DNA of 64,000 bases from Roseateles toxinivorans (GCF_004362525.1 NZ_SNXS01000002.1:744001-808000); one strand, 5' to 3'. Shown: positions 36,147 through 45,984, counted from the stretch's first letter. Numbers and translations are program-made. The notes: a model not told the origin generated them from the letters alone.

Positions 36147-37343
36147 TCAACAAGCGACGTCGAATGTGTCGCGGTCGCCCTTGGCGGTGAGCAGCAGCAG
36201 GGCATGTTCCGAGGGCAAGATCTGTCCCCGGTCGCAGAGGCTGCGCAACGCCGCAAGGCAGGCTCCGGCGCACAGCTCGACCCACAATCCCTGGCCGGCC
36301 AACTGAACGGCGCCTCGGGTGGCCTCCGCGTCGCTGGTGGCGACGGCCCCGCCCCCAGACATCTCGACTGCCAGCTTTTGCTGCAGCGTGACCGTGCTGC
36401 CGGCAATCGAGAACTGCGCGGTCTGCCCCTCGAACTCCGCTTGAAGCGAGGCGCCGGCCAGCACCCGGCTGAGGCGCGGGAAGGGTTCGATGGCCCAAAG
36501 CCGCGGCATGTGCGGGATCAGGCCGGCGGCGAGCAGGTCGCGCAGGCCGCTGTACAGACCCCAGAGCAGATCGCCCCGCGAGGTCGGCACCAGGATGTGA
36601 TCGGGCAGGCAGCCATCGGCCGCCAGCTCCAGCGCCACCGCGCGGTAGCCTTCCACGCCGAACACGGGGCTGCCGACGGCCGGGACGCAGTAGTTGGTGA
36701 GCGCAAAAGCGCCTTCACGCTCCACCTGCTGGCGCACATAGCTCCAGCGGTCCAGGCTGCGCTTGAAGGTGACGCGCTTGGTTCCAAAGCGATGCAGGGC
36801 ACGGGCATAGGGCTCCGGCATATGGCCGTAGGTGGCGACCTCGCAACGCAGGCCGGCGACCGCGCAATAGGCAGCGGCCGAGACCGCGGCGTTGCCGCTG
36901 GAGGCCAGCACGATGGTCCGGGCGCCGATATCCAGCGCCCGGCTGATGCCCTGAGCGGACATGCGGTCCTTGTGCGAGCCGGTGGGGTTCATGCCCTCAT
37001 GCTTGGCCGTCAGCTGCCGGATGCCGACCTCGGCCGCCAGCCTGGGCAGGTCCAGGCAGGGGGTGTTCCCCTCGTTCAGGGTCAGGCCGTGGGTGTAGGG
37101 CAGCCAGGCGCCAAACTTATAGCCTGAGCTGGCGGATAGGAGTGATGTCGGCAGTTCGCGAAACGTCGCCTCGACACTGGCCGGCGTGCCGATGTCCGCG
37201 CAGCGCGGGCAACCTGTCGGCATCTCCTGGACCGGGTACGCCTCGCCGCAACCTATGCAGCGCAGGCCGTGCATCGATGCATTGAGCCGTATCAGAGGCC
37301 GTGGGAGCGGGTTCGTCCCGGCCGTGGAAGAAAGTTGATTCAT
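36147..37343 (-). CDS. Threonine-synthase-like PLP-dependent enzyme
   Basis: A 398-residue fold-type II PLP enzyme. An N-terminal zinc-ribbon-like segment (LRCIGCGEAYPV...GCPRC) is followed by the cofactor-binding Lys in NPTGSHKDRM (about residue 122) and the phosphate-binding loop LASSGNAAVS. It ends TAKGDRDTFDVAC. The closest general match is threonine synthase, but the catabolic setting (receptor, LysR gene and a 2-oxoacid dehydrogenase E1 nearby) makes a lyase or dehydratase role equally possible. Divergent from the LysR gene, 73 bp apart. Confidence 0.8.
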   Translation of the reverse strand: MNQLSSTAGTNPLPRPLIRLNASMHGLRCIGCGEAYPVQEMPTGCPRCADIGTPASVEATFRELPTSLLSASSGYKFGAWLPYTHGLTLNEGNTPCLDLPRLAAEVGIRQLTAKHEGMNPTGSHKDRMSAQGISRALDIGARTIVLASSGNAAVSAAAYCAVAGLRCEVATYGHMPEPYARALHRFGTKRVTFKRSLDRWSYVRQQVEREGAFALTNYCVPAVGSPVFGVEGYRAVALELAADGCLPDHILVPTSRGDLLWGLYSGLRDLLAAGLIPHMPRLWAIEPFPRLSRVLAGASLQAEFEGQTAQFSIAGSTVTLQQKLAVEMSGGGAVATSDAEATRGAVQLAGQGLWVELCAGACLAALRSLCDRGQILPSEHALLLLTAKGDRDTFDVAC

Positions 37344-37416
37344 GAACGAATAGTAGGAAGATTGCCCCCCTTGTGGTCTCATCTGTTTGTCGATCAGAAT
37401 AAGTAGAACTTATTGA

Positions 37417-38337
37417 ATGGGCGGGCTGATGCAGGACTTGAGAGACGTCAGTGCACGACAGATAGACGTGTTTCGCATGGTCATGCGGCTCGGCACCACC
37501 AACCGCGCTGCGGCCGCGCTGCACGTCAGCCAGCCGGCGGTGACGCAGATACTTCAGCAGTTCGAGGCCCGCGCGGGGCTGAAGCTGTTCGAGCGAGCCA
37601 GGGGCAAGCTGGTGCCGACGCCGGAGGCCCATGCGCTGATGGAGGAGGTCGAGCGGGTCTATCTGGGGCTGGATGCGGTGCAGCGAAAGATCGCGGCGCT
37701 GCAGTCCCACGAAGAAACCGTCTTGAGGGTGGGCGCGCTGCATGCGCTGGCGGCCAGCGTCATGCCCTGGGCCCTGGCCGAATTCCAGCGCAGCTATGCC
37801 AGAACCCGCTGCCAGCTGCTGGTGGACAGCTCCAAGGCGCTGCGGGAGGCCCTGTTTCAGGGCGTTGTGGACCTGGCGTTTCTTGGCGATGAGGCCGACA
37901 CCAGTGGCCTGAACTCCTCGGTCTTCTACGAGGTGCCGGCCGTGTGCGCGATGCCGGCGGCCCATCCGCTGGCGCGCAAGACAGCGTTGCAGATCCATGA
38001 TCTGCGGGAGGTGCCACTGATCGGCCTGTCGTCGCGTGACCCGGCGCAGCAGCGCCTGGAGTCAGCGTTTGCGCAGGCCGGCATCGCCCCCCGCTTTGCC
38101 ATTGAAACGCCCTACAGTGCCACCCAGTGCGCGCTGGTGCTGGCCGGCGCCGGCCTGGCGGTGACCAACCCGCTGGTGGCGCGCGAGTACATCGCGCTGG
38201 GCCTGCGTTGCGTACCGCTGACGTTCGACCTGACGTTTCGCGCCCTGCTGGCCTTCAATCCCCGCCAGGCTCAATCACGCGCGGCCCAGGAATTTGTAAG
38301 CCTGTGCCGCCGCCATATCGCGCGCAATCTGCCTTAG
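37417..38337 (+). CDS. LysR family transcriptional regulator
   Basis: A 306-residue regulator. The N-terminal winged helix (RQIDVFRMVMRLGTTNRAAA, then LHVSQPAVTQILQQFEARAG) is followed by the periplasmic-binding-like effector domain. The start is 37417 or the ATG at 37429. It is divergent from the PLP-enzyme/Bug operon and convergent with the E1 gene (4-bp overlap of stops), so it most likely controls the catabolic genes around it. Confidence 0.92.
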   Translation: MGGLMQDLRDVSARQIDVFRMVMRLGTTNRAAAALHVSQPAVTQILQQFEARAGLKLFERARGKLVPTPEAHALMEEVERVYLGLDAVQRKIAALQSHEETVLRVGALHALAASVMPWALAEFQRSYARTRCQLLVDSSKALREALFQGVVDLAFLGDEADTSGLNSSVFYEVPAVCAMPAAHPLARKTALQIHDLREVPLIGLSSRDPAQQRLESAFAQAGIAPRFAIETPYSATQCALVLAGAGLAVTNPLVAREYIALGLRCVPLTFDLTFRALLAFNPRQAQSRAAQEFVSLCRRHIARNLP

Positions 38338-40967
38338 GCCAGCTGTGCAAGTGCCGCCTTGACGATGCTGGCCGCATCCACGCCGAAGAAGGCGCGCAGC
38401 GCGGCGCGCGTGTCGCTGCGGCCGAAGCCGTCCGTGCCCAGGGTGAGGTAGTCACGCTCCGCGGGTATGAAGGCGCGCACGCTCTCGGGCACGGCACGCA
38501 CATAGTCCGTGGCCGCGATGATGGGCCCGCCGCTTTCGAGCAGCAGGCGGGAGATGAAGGGCAGGGGCTGCGAGCAGGCCTGCCCTTCGCGAGCGAGTTC
38601 GCTCCAGCTGGTGACGCTGAACACCGTGGCCGAGATGCCCTGTCGGGCCAGCTGCTGCGCGGCCTTGATGACTTCAAGAAGGATCGCCCCGGAACCCATC
38701 AAGGTCACTTCACCGGATGCTTGCGCGCCACCTGCCTCATCCGCGGTGCCCACGTAGCTCGCAAACCTGTAGCCCCCTCGAATCACGTCCTGTGCCACGC
38801 CGACGGGCAGGCTGGGCTGGGCATAGTTCTCGTTCATCAGGGTGACGTAGTAGAAAACGTCCTGCTGCTCGACCAGCATCTCGCGCATGCCATGGTCGAT
38901 GATCACGGCCAGCTCGCCGGCAAAGGCCGGGTCATAGGCCTTGCAGTTCGGAATCGTCGCGGCCACCAGATGGCTGCTGCCGTCCTGGTGCTGCAGCCCC
39001 TCGCCGCCGAGCGTGGTGCGACCCGAGGTGGCGCCGAGCAGAAAGCCGCGCGCCCGCTGATCGGCGGCCGCCCAGATCTGGTCACCGACGCGCTGAAAGC
39101 CGAACATCGAGTAGTAGATGTAGAAGGGCAGCATCGCCAGCCCGTGCACGCTGTAGCTGGTGGCCGCCGCCGTCCAGCTGGCCAGGGCGCCCGCCTCGGA
39201 GATGCCCTCCTCGAGAATCTGCCCGTCCATCGCCTCGCGGTAGCTCAGCACCGAGCCGATGTCTTCGGGCGCATAACGCTGGCCCACGCTGGAGTAGATG
39301 CCGACCTGCTTGAACAGATTGGCCATGCCGAAGGTGCGGGCCTCGTCGGCCACGATGGGCACCACACGCGGGCCCAGCGCCGGGTCCTTGAGCAGATTGC
39401 CCAGCATGCGCACAAAGCCCATCGTCGTGCTCATCTCCTTGCCCTCGGCCTGCAGGGCAAACTGGGCGTAGCTGGCAAGGTCCGGCACCGGTACCTGGGC
39501 GCAGTCGGTGTAGCGCCTGGGCAGGTAGCCGCCCAGCTTGTGCCGCTGCGCCTGCAGGTACTGCATTTCCGGGCTGTCGGCCGCCGGCCGGTAGAAGCTC
39601 AGTGAGGTGACCTGCTCATCGCTCAGCGGCAGCTGGAAGCGGTTGCGGAACGCGATCAGATCGGTTTCGTCGAACTTCTTCTGGCTGTGCGTCGTCATCT
39701 TGCCCTGGCCGGCGCTGCCCATGCCGTAGCCCTTCTTGGTGTGCGCCAGTATCACGGTGGGCTGGCCCCGGTGCTGCGCCGCGGCGGCATAGGCGGCGTG
39801 GATCTTCACCATGTCGTGGCCGCCCCGCTTCAGACCGTCGATCTGCTCGTCGGTCATGCCGCGGACCAGGGCCGCCAGCGCCTCGTTCTGGCCGAAGAAG
39901 GTCTCGCGGTTGTAGCGCCCGTCCTTGGCGGCAAAGGTCTGCATCTGGCCATCGACGGTGTTGGCAAAGGCCTTGGCCAGTGCGCCGGTCAGGTCCCGCG
40001 CAAAGAGGCCGTCCCAGTCGCTGCCCCAGACCAGCTTGATGACATGCCAGCCGGCGCCGGCGAAGAGCTGCTCCAGCTCGTCGATGATGCGGCCATTGCC
40101 GCGCACCGGCCCGTCGAGCCGCTGCAGATTGCAGTTGACGACCCACACCAGGTTGTCCAGCTTCTCTCGGGCGGCCAAGGTCAGCGCACTCATGCTCTCG
40201 GGCTCGTCCATCTCGCCGTCGCCGAACACGCCCCAGACCTTTCGCGCCGAGCAGTCCAGCAGCTGGCGATGGCTGAGGTAGCGCATGAAGCGTGCGTGGT
40301 AGATGGCACTGATCGGGCCTATGCCCATCGAGCCGGTCGGGAACTGCCAGAAGTCCGGCATCAGATAGGGGTGCGGATAGCTGCACAAGCCTCGCGGGCC
40401 CTGGGCGCCGTTGGCTGCCGGCGCGGTCAGCTCCTGCCGGTAGTAGCCCAGGTCTTCGGCGCTCAGCCGGCCCTCGAGATAGGCCCGCGCATAGACCCCC
40501 GGCGCGCTGTGCGGCTGGAAGAACACCAGGTCGCCCAGCTGCCGGCGCCCGGGTTCGTCGCAGCGGGCATGGAAGAAGTGGTTGTAGCCGGTCTCGAACA
40601 GATCGGCCGCGCTGGCATAGCTGGCAATATGGCCCCCCAGTTCGCCATAGGCCTGGTTGGCCCGCACCACCATGGCCAGTGCGTTCCAGCGTATCAGCGA
40701 CGCCAGGCGTTCTTCCATGTCCAGATCGCCGGGGAAGACCGGCTGCTGATGTTCGGCAATGGTGTTGACGTAGGGTGTGCCGCGGGCGGGCTGCCAGGCG
40801 ATCTTCGGGTCGCGCCCCATTGCTGCAAGCATGTCGAGCAGCTGGCGTGCACGCTCCGGCCCGGATGCCTGCAGCACCGACGCGAGTGCATCGCGCCATT
40901 CGGCGCTTTCCAAGGGGTCTGGATCGGCGGACTCCACCGGGCAGTGGGGGGCAGCTTGCTGATGCAT
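38334..40967 (-). CDS. aceE: Pyruvate dehydrogenase E1 component, homodimeric type
   Basis: An 877-residue thiamine-diphosphate enzyme of the AceE type. Visible features are the N-terminal ESADPDPLESAEWRDAL, the ThDP motif VFGDGEMDEPESMSAL (about residue 250) and the C-terminal transketolase-like part ending GTDGFGRSDTRAALRAFFGV. It decarboxylates a 2-oxoacid and passes the acyl group to an E2, which is not encoded here. A lone AceE beside amino-acid genes recalls MdeB-type 2-oxobutyrate dehydrogenases, so the substrate may be 2-oxobutyrate. The ATG at 40967 is used; a TTG at 41003 is possible. The Tn7-like insertion begins 130 bp upstream. Confidence 0.9.
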   Translation of the reverse strand: MHQQAAPHCPVESADPDPLESAEWRDALASVLQASGPERARQLLDMLAAMGRDPKIAWQPARGTPYVNTIAEHQQPVFPGDLDMEERLASLIRWNALAMVVRANQAYGELGGHIASYASAADLFETGYNHFFHARCDEPGRRQLGDLVFFQPHSAPGVYARAYLEGRLSAEDLGYYRQELTAPAANGAQGPRGLCSYPHPYLMPDFWQFPTGSMGIGPISAIYHARFMRYLSHRQLLDCSARKVWGVFGDGEMDEPESMSALTLAAREKLDNLVWVVNCNLQRLDGPVRGNGRIIDELEQLFAGAGWHVIKLVWGSDWDGLFARDLTGALAKAFANTVDGQMQTFAAKDGRYNRETFFGQNEALAALVRGMTDEQIDGLKRGGHDMVKIHAAYAAAAQHRGQPTVILAHTKKGYGMGSAGQGKMTTHSQKKFDETDLIAFRNRFQLPLSDEQVTSLSFYRPAADSPEMQYLQAQRHKLGGYLPRRYTDCAQVPVPDLASYAQFALQAEGKEMSTTMGFVRMLGNLLKDPALGPRVVPIVADEARTFGMANLFKQVGIYSSVGQRYAPEDIGSVLSYREAMDGQILEEGISEAGALASWTAAATSYSVHGLAMLPFYIYYSMFGFQRVGDQIWAAADQRARGFLLGATSGRTTLGGEGLQHQDGSSHLVAATIPNCKAYDPAFAGELAVIIDHGMREMLVEQQDVFYYVTLMNENYAQPSLPVGVAQDVIRGGYRFASYVGTADEAGGAQASGEVTLMGSGAILLEVIKAAQQLARQGISATVFSVTSWSELAREGQACSQPLPFISRLLLESGGPIIAATDYVRAVPESVRAFIPAERDYLTLGTDGFGRSDTRAALRAFFGVDAASIVKAALAQLA

Positions 40968-41091
40968 GGGGGTTCGTTGCGAAGGAGTGAAGGGCTCCGC
41001 CAATCTAGGGCCAAGTCGGCGGACGTGCTGGCGTGAATGGCCGCAGTTTCAGCCATTCGGCGGCGAAACAGGGATTGGAGCCAAATCCGGG

Positions 41092-41096
41092 CCGAC
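41092..41096. repeat. Target-site duplication, left copy
   Basis: CCGAC directly abuts the left terminus TGTCGAAA of the mobile element and is repeated immediately outside the right terminus at 62994-62998. Five-bp duplications are characteristic of Tn7/Tn5053-type transposition. Confidence 0.85.
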
Positions 41097-41230
41097 TGTC
41101 GAAATTCATTGAAGTCTGAACCGCGCTCTTGAGCGAATCAACGACTTGCGCGTTTCGTGCGCATTGAAGTCTGTCGCCTCCATTCATTCAAGTCTGAACT
41201 TTTCAGGTTCTTTGTCACTTAAGTCTGAAC
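41097..41230. repeat. Left transposon end: terminal sequence plus four TnsB-type boxes
   Basis: Terminus TGTCGAAA followed by boxes CATTGAAGTCTGAAC (41107), CATTGAAGTCTGTC (41162), CATTCAAGTCTGAAC (41185) and CACTTAAGTCTGAAC (41216), all in one orientation. Unequal spacing and multiple copies match TnsB-binding-site arrays of Tn7-like elements. Confidence 0.85.
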
Positions 41231-41863
41231 TTCTCCAGAATTGGGGGCCAGGTTTGGCCCTTGATTCTGTGGACGCTAGGCCACCCTCTATGGGCCGTCC
41301 CGCTCAAGAACTTGCACCACCTCCTGGGACATCACATCTTGCCCATCGAGCGCACGCAGCGGCAGATGTCATTCGATTGAGCAACCTTATCGGCCCCGGC
41401 CAGTCTGATCCCGATGTTCGCTGGGCTGCGGCTCCGCAGCGGTTGCAGTCAGTGGCCATTGCTGTGCGGACTTGCGCTAACTGGTACCAAGCGGTCGTTC
41501 GGCTCGGCGATAGACGCCGGCTTGAATGCCGCCACTGCGAGGTATTGCAGTCGTAGGGCGCTCAAATGTCGAATTGCGCCTCGCCTGAGACCGTTTCTCT
41601 ACTACCGCTGCCTGCTGTCGGTCGGGAGTTCGGCGGCATGGGGTGCTCGATCCCGCAGGTTGTCAGGCCATCGGAACAGCTCGCGGGTGTCTTGCTGACG
41701 TTAAAGTCCTAGAGCAGCTGCCGCTTCAGTTCAAGATGTCCATCTGACATCGGCGTTGAATGGAACCACGGTTGAGCCCAGCTAGTTGCGCGCAAAAAGG
41801 CACTCCTGCATGCCTACGCCGGGCCTGAGAATGCAACTACCCCAACGACCTCAGGAGCAAGTC
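41231..41863. other. Gene-poor stretch inside the left end of the transposon
   Basis: Open frames here (for example 41146-41556) start inside the terminal repeat array and show no recognisable protein family or convincing ribosome-binding site. Nothing else supported was seen. AGGAG at 41853-41857 is the ribosome-binding site of the next gene. Confidence 0.4.
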
Positions 41864-42100
41864 GTGAACCGCACACCCAATCAGATGCTGGAGACAGTTG
41901 ACTCTGCGCGAGCGGTCGCGGAACAACTTCTGATGCGACTATCGACGGAGCGCGGTGTCATGGACGTGGGCGACCTCGCGCACATTCAAACCACAGTCAG
42001 GAAGATCGAAGAGCTTCTCGGAGTTGCGGCGGAGTACGAGGAAATTCTTCGCAACCGACTGGAGCGGACCGAGGCCAGGATCGGCAAGGCACCGGTTTAG
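41864..42100 (+). CDS. Small coiled-coil hypothetical protein
   Basis: A 78-residue protein from a GTG with AGGAG 6 bp upstream. The sequence is helical and charged (VDSARAVAEQLLMRLSTERG, VRKIEELLGVAAEYEEILRN), suggesting a coiled coil. No family recognised. It is the first plausible gene in the element; an antitoxin remnant begins just after it. Confidence 0.5.
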   Translation: MNRTPNQMLETVDSARAVAEQLLMRLSTERGVMDVGDLAHIQTTVRKIEELLGVAAEYEEILRNRLERTEARIGKAPV

Positions 42101-42111
42101 ATGTCGCAGTT

Positions 42112-42228
42112 ACTCCGCACTGTCAGCTTGGCCTGCTCAAAGGCAAGCTCAAAGTGTCTGCAGACTTTGATGCGCCCGTGCCCGACGATATTCTGAACGA
42201 TTTCGAAGGGCGCCGTCCTGTGAGTTAA
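42112..42228 (+). pseudogene. C-terminal remnant of a Phd/YefM-type antitoxin
   Basis: The frame ends LGLLKGKLKVSADFDAPVPD followed by DILNDFEGRRPVS and a stop. The GKLKVPxDFDAPLPDDxLxxFEG pattern is the toxin-binding tail of Phd-family antitoxins. No start codon or DNA-binding domain is left upstream and no PIN-type toxin was found downstream, so it is a fossil of a toxin-antitoxin pair. Confidence 0.55.
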
Positions 42229-42884
42229 AGGCGCTGGCAAAGCAGGTCTGGCTGGCCTGGGATACTGGCAATCGGCAATTACCGCTGCATTGCTGCTCAC
42301 TGCCAACGGGATGTAGGTTCTAGGCTGGCCGCCGTCCTACGCAGCATGAATCTGAACGGCAACTCCGTGCCGATTCTGTTGAAGAACTCGATTCAGAAGG
42401 CCACTCGCCGGAACTCCTTTTCCATGTCACAAGCCGGGCGCGCCTCGCTGGTCCCTACCGAGGCCACGGAAAGGATCAATGCCGCGTTTTCTATCGCAGC
42501 ACGCCCGGCGGGACGACAGGTGAAGCGGCAACGCCTCTAAAGCCCGATTTGCTCGGGCAACGCAGGCAAATCCGAGTTTTTCAACAGAATATGCCTATAG
42601 CCGTCGTCCGGTTTACTGGCCGCATGGCTAGCGGGGACGATCGCCGGGCTGTTGCTTTTGATTTGCTTGGTCGCAGCACGCACACGAGTTCACCTCAGCC
42701 GCGTCACTTCCCATTGACCGCTCCAATGCGGCAAGCGGCCGTTCGAAGGCGATACACGCACAGGTCCAGCGGCGTCACGGCCAAACGGCAGCATCTGCGG
42801 GTGCTGACCAGACGCTACCGACCCTGAGCCGATATCCCGCGCCCTGATCTCACGGCACGCGAACTGCCGGTCGAGTCCGTAGCT
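42229..42884. other. Gene-poor stretch
   Basis: No convincing coding region: the short frames at 42346-42540 and 42549-42827 lack ribosome-binding sites and family resemblance. A hairpin-like GCCCGATTTGCTCGGGC at 42542 is the only local structure noted. Confidence 0.4.
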
Positions 42885-45401
42885 TCAATCTGGGTCACTC
42901 CAAGTTGAAAAGCTGGACATGCTAAAAATCTTCTCAGGTGAATTTAGGTTGACAGCATCAATCTCAACAATACCTTCCAGAAGACTGGACCAAGCGAAAT
43001 CATGGGTCGACAACCACATTTTGCTAGCCTGTCTGACTAACGCAGCGGCGATCGGTCCGATCTTCAAGCTGAATTCGCCCCACCCTTCAACCGACGAGAT
43101 CCTTGCGATTCGACCGGGCGGCGTGGCCAGTATCACGGGGTGCTGGTCGGAAAGAAAGGTCGGCTGTGCGACACTGAGCCAAATATCGTAATACCCTGCC
43201 TTTTGAGCTTTGGTCAAACTATCCCAAGCATCGAGCATATCCTCGTCATCGTAGAACATTGCCGTTTGCCCTTCAACGCTCGCCGCAGAACACCCGTCTA
43301 TTAAGATCGCGGTCGCGAGCAGTCCATATTTTGGTAGGTCCTTATTCGCTGCATCGTAGATTCGCTGCAACGCGATGGTGTTTGGTATCCCTGTCGGCTC
43401 GCGATCTCCCCCAGCCTGGAGGCCCGACGCCAACTCACCTGCATCACTGGGATATTCGATCTTTACGCCTTGAAAGCTTTCGATGTCGAAGCTGCCTCCC
43501 ATCAACTCATCAACTTCTTCCTTGAAATTTCCCGTGATTATGTAGGGATGGCCATCTGCGCCGAGGGCACTATGTCCTACGTAGTACAGTGCAATAGCAT
43601 CCAATCCTAGGCTTCTGGCTTCCTCCTTTGCTTCCCGAACGAGTTGGAGCACCTCCTTCTCACTCCAAGTTCGTAGAGCCCGTTTCTGAGATTGCAGCCT
43701 TTTTGCGCCGAGTGCTTCAAACACGCCGACCACTGTCTCGATGCTGGCTCGGGCAGCCGGCAGATCACCTAGGTTGGTGCTGCGAAATGATTCAGTACCA
43801 AACGCCATAAACCCAACCTTCAGACCAGTTGCGGGTATCAGTCCGTCTGTCTGCACCGAGTCAGGTGCATCCATTGGTTGAAGTTGCACCTCAGTGGGCA
43901 GCCCCGGACCAAGGCTTTCGGTTATGTATTTGACAGTCGAAGTTTCATAGGCAACTATCAATCTCTCTTTAGATGTTATTACCAAAGTGCCATCCGGCAA
44001 CTGCTTTGCACCTCTTGCCTTGGCTTGAGCTAAGAATTCGCTCATTTCCGGCGGCGGCGCCTGGAGGGAAATTATTAGAGAAGCTTCCAGCGCCCGCGTC
44101 ACAACCTCAGTAGCGATGCCGTTTTTTCTCTGCCGCAGGACGGTCTCATCCTTGAGAAGCAGTGAACGCAGATTCTCCAACCCCTGAGGCACCTCTAGCA
44201 CGATTGGACTGGTAAGCCTTATCGTGCCCTGTGTTCGGCCTGTTGGCCTTGTTGTGAACTGTGAAGCGCCGAAAACTGCCCAATCTAGATCAGGAAGGTC
44301 GAGCACAACTTCGACCGGGGTCGCGCCAGTCGCTGTTTGGGCGCTTGGTCTTATGGTGTCGAATGTGCCGTCGGGTCTGCGGACTAGAAGCGTTCCCGGC
44401 AGCCGACCTGCCGCTGGAGGCAAGTTCAAATTAATTCTTTGTGGGGTCGTTTGCAGAATGCGGGATAGCACTTCTTTTGCGTTGGAAGTTCCTGCAGGGG
44501 AACGCTGAAGTAATGGGCGAAACTTGGTTTCATAGAAATCGACCACCAGAGAATGAGAAGGGTGCGCTGAGCGATCGGGCTTAACTATGCTGAAGTGATC
44601 GGTATCCGGCACGATGCGAAAAGCGCCAAAGTAAGAGGCCGTATCCTCCGCCTTAACGAGGCGTTCACTGTCTAAGAAGCCAAAGAAGCCTTTAATGATG
44701 AATTTATTCTCGAATGCGTCGACGCCTGCCATCAACGGAATAGTCTTGTCGTCCACGAGTTTTGAAAAACGGCGGTCCAGATCCATAACCAATTCGCCGT
44801 CGCGCGCAAGATTCCCGGCCATGCGATTGCCAAACACTGAGCGAATCGCTTCGAGCCGGTTGCTCCACGCTGACCCCCTGGATGGCGACGCCATCAGAAC
44901 CAGACCGACCCGCTTGGTTTTGAACTGCTCTCGATGCTTTTCTATCATGTACCGCACCACAAGCCCGCCGGTGCTGTGCGCGATAAAGACGATGTTGGAC
45001 TTGCGTAGCACTGCCTCTTCGCCCTTAGGGCCTGTCGAGCGGAGAGATTGAAGCAGATCGTCCGCTGCTTGAGGGACGTCATAGATGCTGCTTGAGGGGG
45101 CCGTGTAGTAGCCGCCGAGATATATGGCGGGGGCAACACCGTTTTCGTGGAATCTCGTGTCCGATCCGAGAAGTTGCGGCCAAAAGGTTCCATTCTCTGC
45201 CGTGAATGCCTCGGTTGAGTTCGAAAATAATCCATGCACAAAAACGAAAGCCGTATTGCCACTCGTTTCCTTGAACCATCGTGTATTTTCGGTGCGCTGA
45301 GCGCTTGCACTGCCGATAGCAAATGCAAATGCACCCAAACCGAACACGATTTGGAAGGATAGGCGAGCAAACCCTCGCCGAATTTTGTTTGTAAGACTCA
45401 T
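42885..45401 (-). CDS. Secreted alpha/beta-hydrolase fused to a caspase-fold peptidase
   Basis: An 838-residue protein. A signal peptide (VFGLGAFAFAIGSASA) comes first. A lipase-like hydrolase follows, with VFVHGLFSNSTEAF (about 55), the nucleophile elbow FIAHSTGGLVVRYM (about 142) and a His in PDTDHFSIVKP. A ~300-residue linker leads to a caspase/C14-like domain with His in LYYVGHSALG (about 612) and Cys in AILIDGCSAASVEG (about 703), the spacing expected for a caspase dyad. Two effector domains in one exported protein on a mobile element suggest a defence, toxin or cell-lysis function. The longer upstream frame lacks a signal peptide and is not used. Confidence 0.75.
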   Translation of the reverse strand: MSLTNKIRRGFARLSFQIVFGLGAFAFAIGSASAQRTENTRWFKETSGNTAFVFVHGLFSNSTEAFTAENGTFWPQLLGSDTRFHENGVAPAIYLGGYYTAPSSSIYDVPQAADDLLQSLRSTGPKGEEAVLRKSNIVFIAHSTGGLVVRYMIEKHREQFKTKRVGLVLMASPSRGSAWSNRLEAIRSVFGNRMAGNLARDGELVMDLDRRFSKLVDDKTIPLMAGVDAFENKFIIKGFFGFLDSERLVKAEDTASYFGAFRIVPDTDHFSIVKPDRSAHPSHSLVVDFYETKFRPLLQRSPAGTSNAKEVLSRILQTTPQRINLNLPPAAGRLPGTLLVRRPDGTFDTIRPSAQTATGATPVEVVLDLPDLDWAVFGASQFTTRPTGRTQGTIRLTSPIVLEVPQGLENLRSLLLKDETVLRQRKNGIATEVVTRALEASLIISLQAPPPEMSEFLAQAKARGAKQLPDGTLVITSKERLIVAYETSTVKYITESLGPGLPTEVQLQPMDAPDSVQTDGLIPATGLKVGFMAFGTESFRSTNLGDLPAARASIETVVGVFEALGAKRLQSQKRALRTWSEKEVLQLVREAKEEARSLGLDAIALYYVGHSALGADGHPYIITGNFKEEVDELMGGSFDIESFQGVKIEYPSDAGELASGLQAGGDREPTGIPNTIALQRIYDAANKDLPKYGLLATAILIDGCSAASVEGQTAMFYDDEDMLDAWDSLTKAQKAGYYDIWLSVAQPTFLSDQHPVILATPPGRIARISSVEGWGEFSLKIGPIAAALVRQASKMWLSTHDFAWSSLLEGIVEIDAVNLNSPEKIFSMSSFSTWSDPD

Positions 45402-45947
45402 GGCTGACCGTGCTCGCGTGTGAGTAATCTTTGTCGCCCTCGGCCCCGCGGACAGGGCCAAGATTGCTGGCGGTCGGCGCTCGGGCTGCTTCCCGTCAAC
45501 TTCAGATAGTGCAATGCCACGTGGCTGCTGTGAAGTGGCATGAACGAGCATTTGGCCGAACGAAGGATGCGGCGCTCCGCTGAAGGCGTCCTTTCTATAC
45601 ATCAGGCGCCGTTGGACCAAGTTGGCTCCAAGACGGCGGCCCGCCGCTGAGAGTCAGCGCATCTGATCGGAAACGAAGTGCCGTAGAAGGGCCCTTAAGA
45701 ACGCCGCCTGTGCAGGTTACATGGGGCGCGCGCTGCGTTGCGGTGGTCGAAGTTGGGGGCGGGTGATCGGCCTGCGAACACGTCGGTGTCGCAGCAAGCT
45801 GCCGGTTTCCAAGGGCTGCTCATGATCGAAGCAGCCGCTGAGGCCGCCAGACTCGAATTACCCTGATCAGCCTGTTGCTGTCGCGGAACTGCAGCAATAG
45901 TTGCGGGCGCACCTCTGCGCCGACGCTAGCAGCGACACCACGCGCAT
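45402..45947. other. Gene-poor stretch upstream of the hydrolase-caspase gene
   Basis: Must contain the promoter of the hydrolase-caspase gene. No complete gene, hairpin or promoter was recognised. The 45820-46044 minus frame has no support. Confidence 0.4.
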
Positions 45948-45984
45948 ATTCGGGCATCCGCCGGGTCAGTCGGGCAATAGCCGG
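45948..45984. repeat. Internal repeat, ATTCGGGCA family (far copy)
   Basis: ATTCGGGCATCCGCCGG followed by TCAGTCGGGCA. Twenty-five of 29 positions match the copy at 47135. It has the same orientation as the cluster in front of the tns genes. Confidence 0.6.

Noticed and set aside
41146-41698. Open frames just inside the left transposon end
   Set aside because: They begin in the terminal repeat array and show no family or initiation signals.
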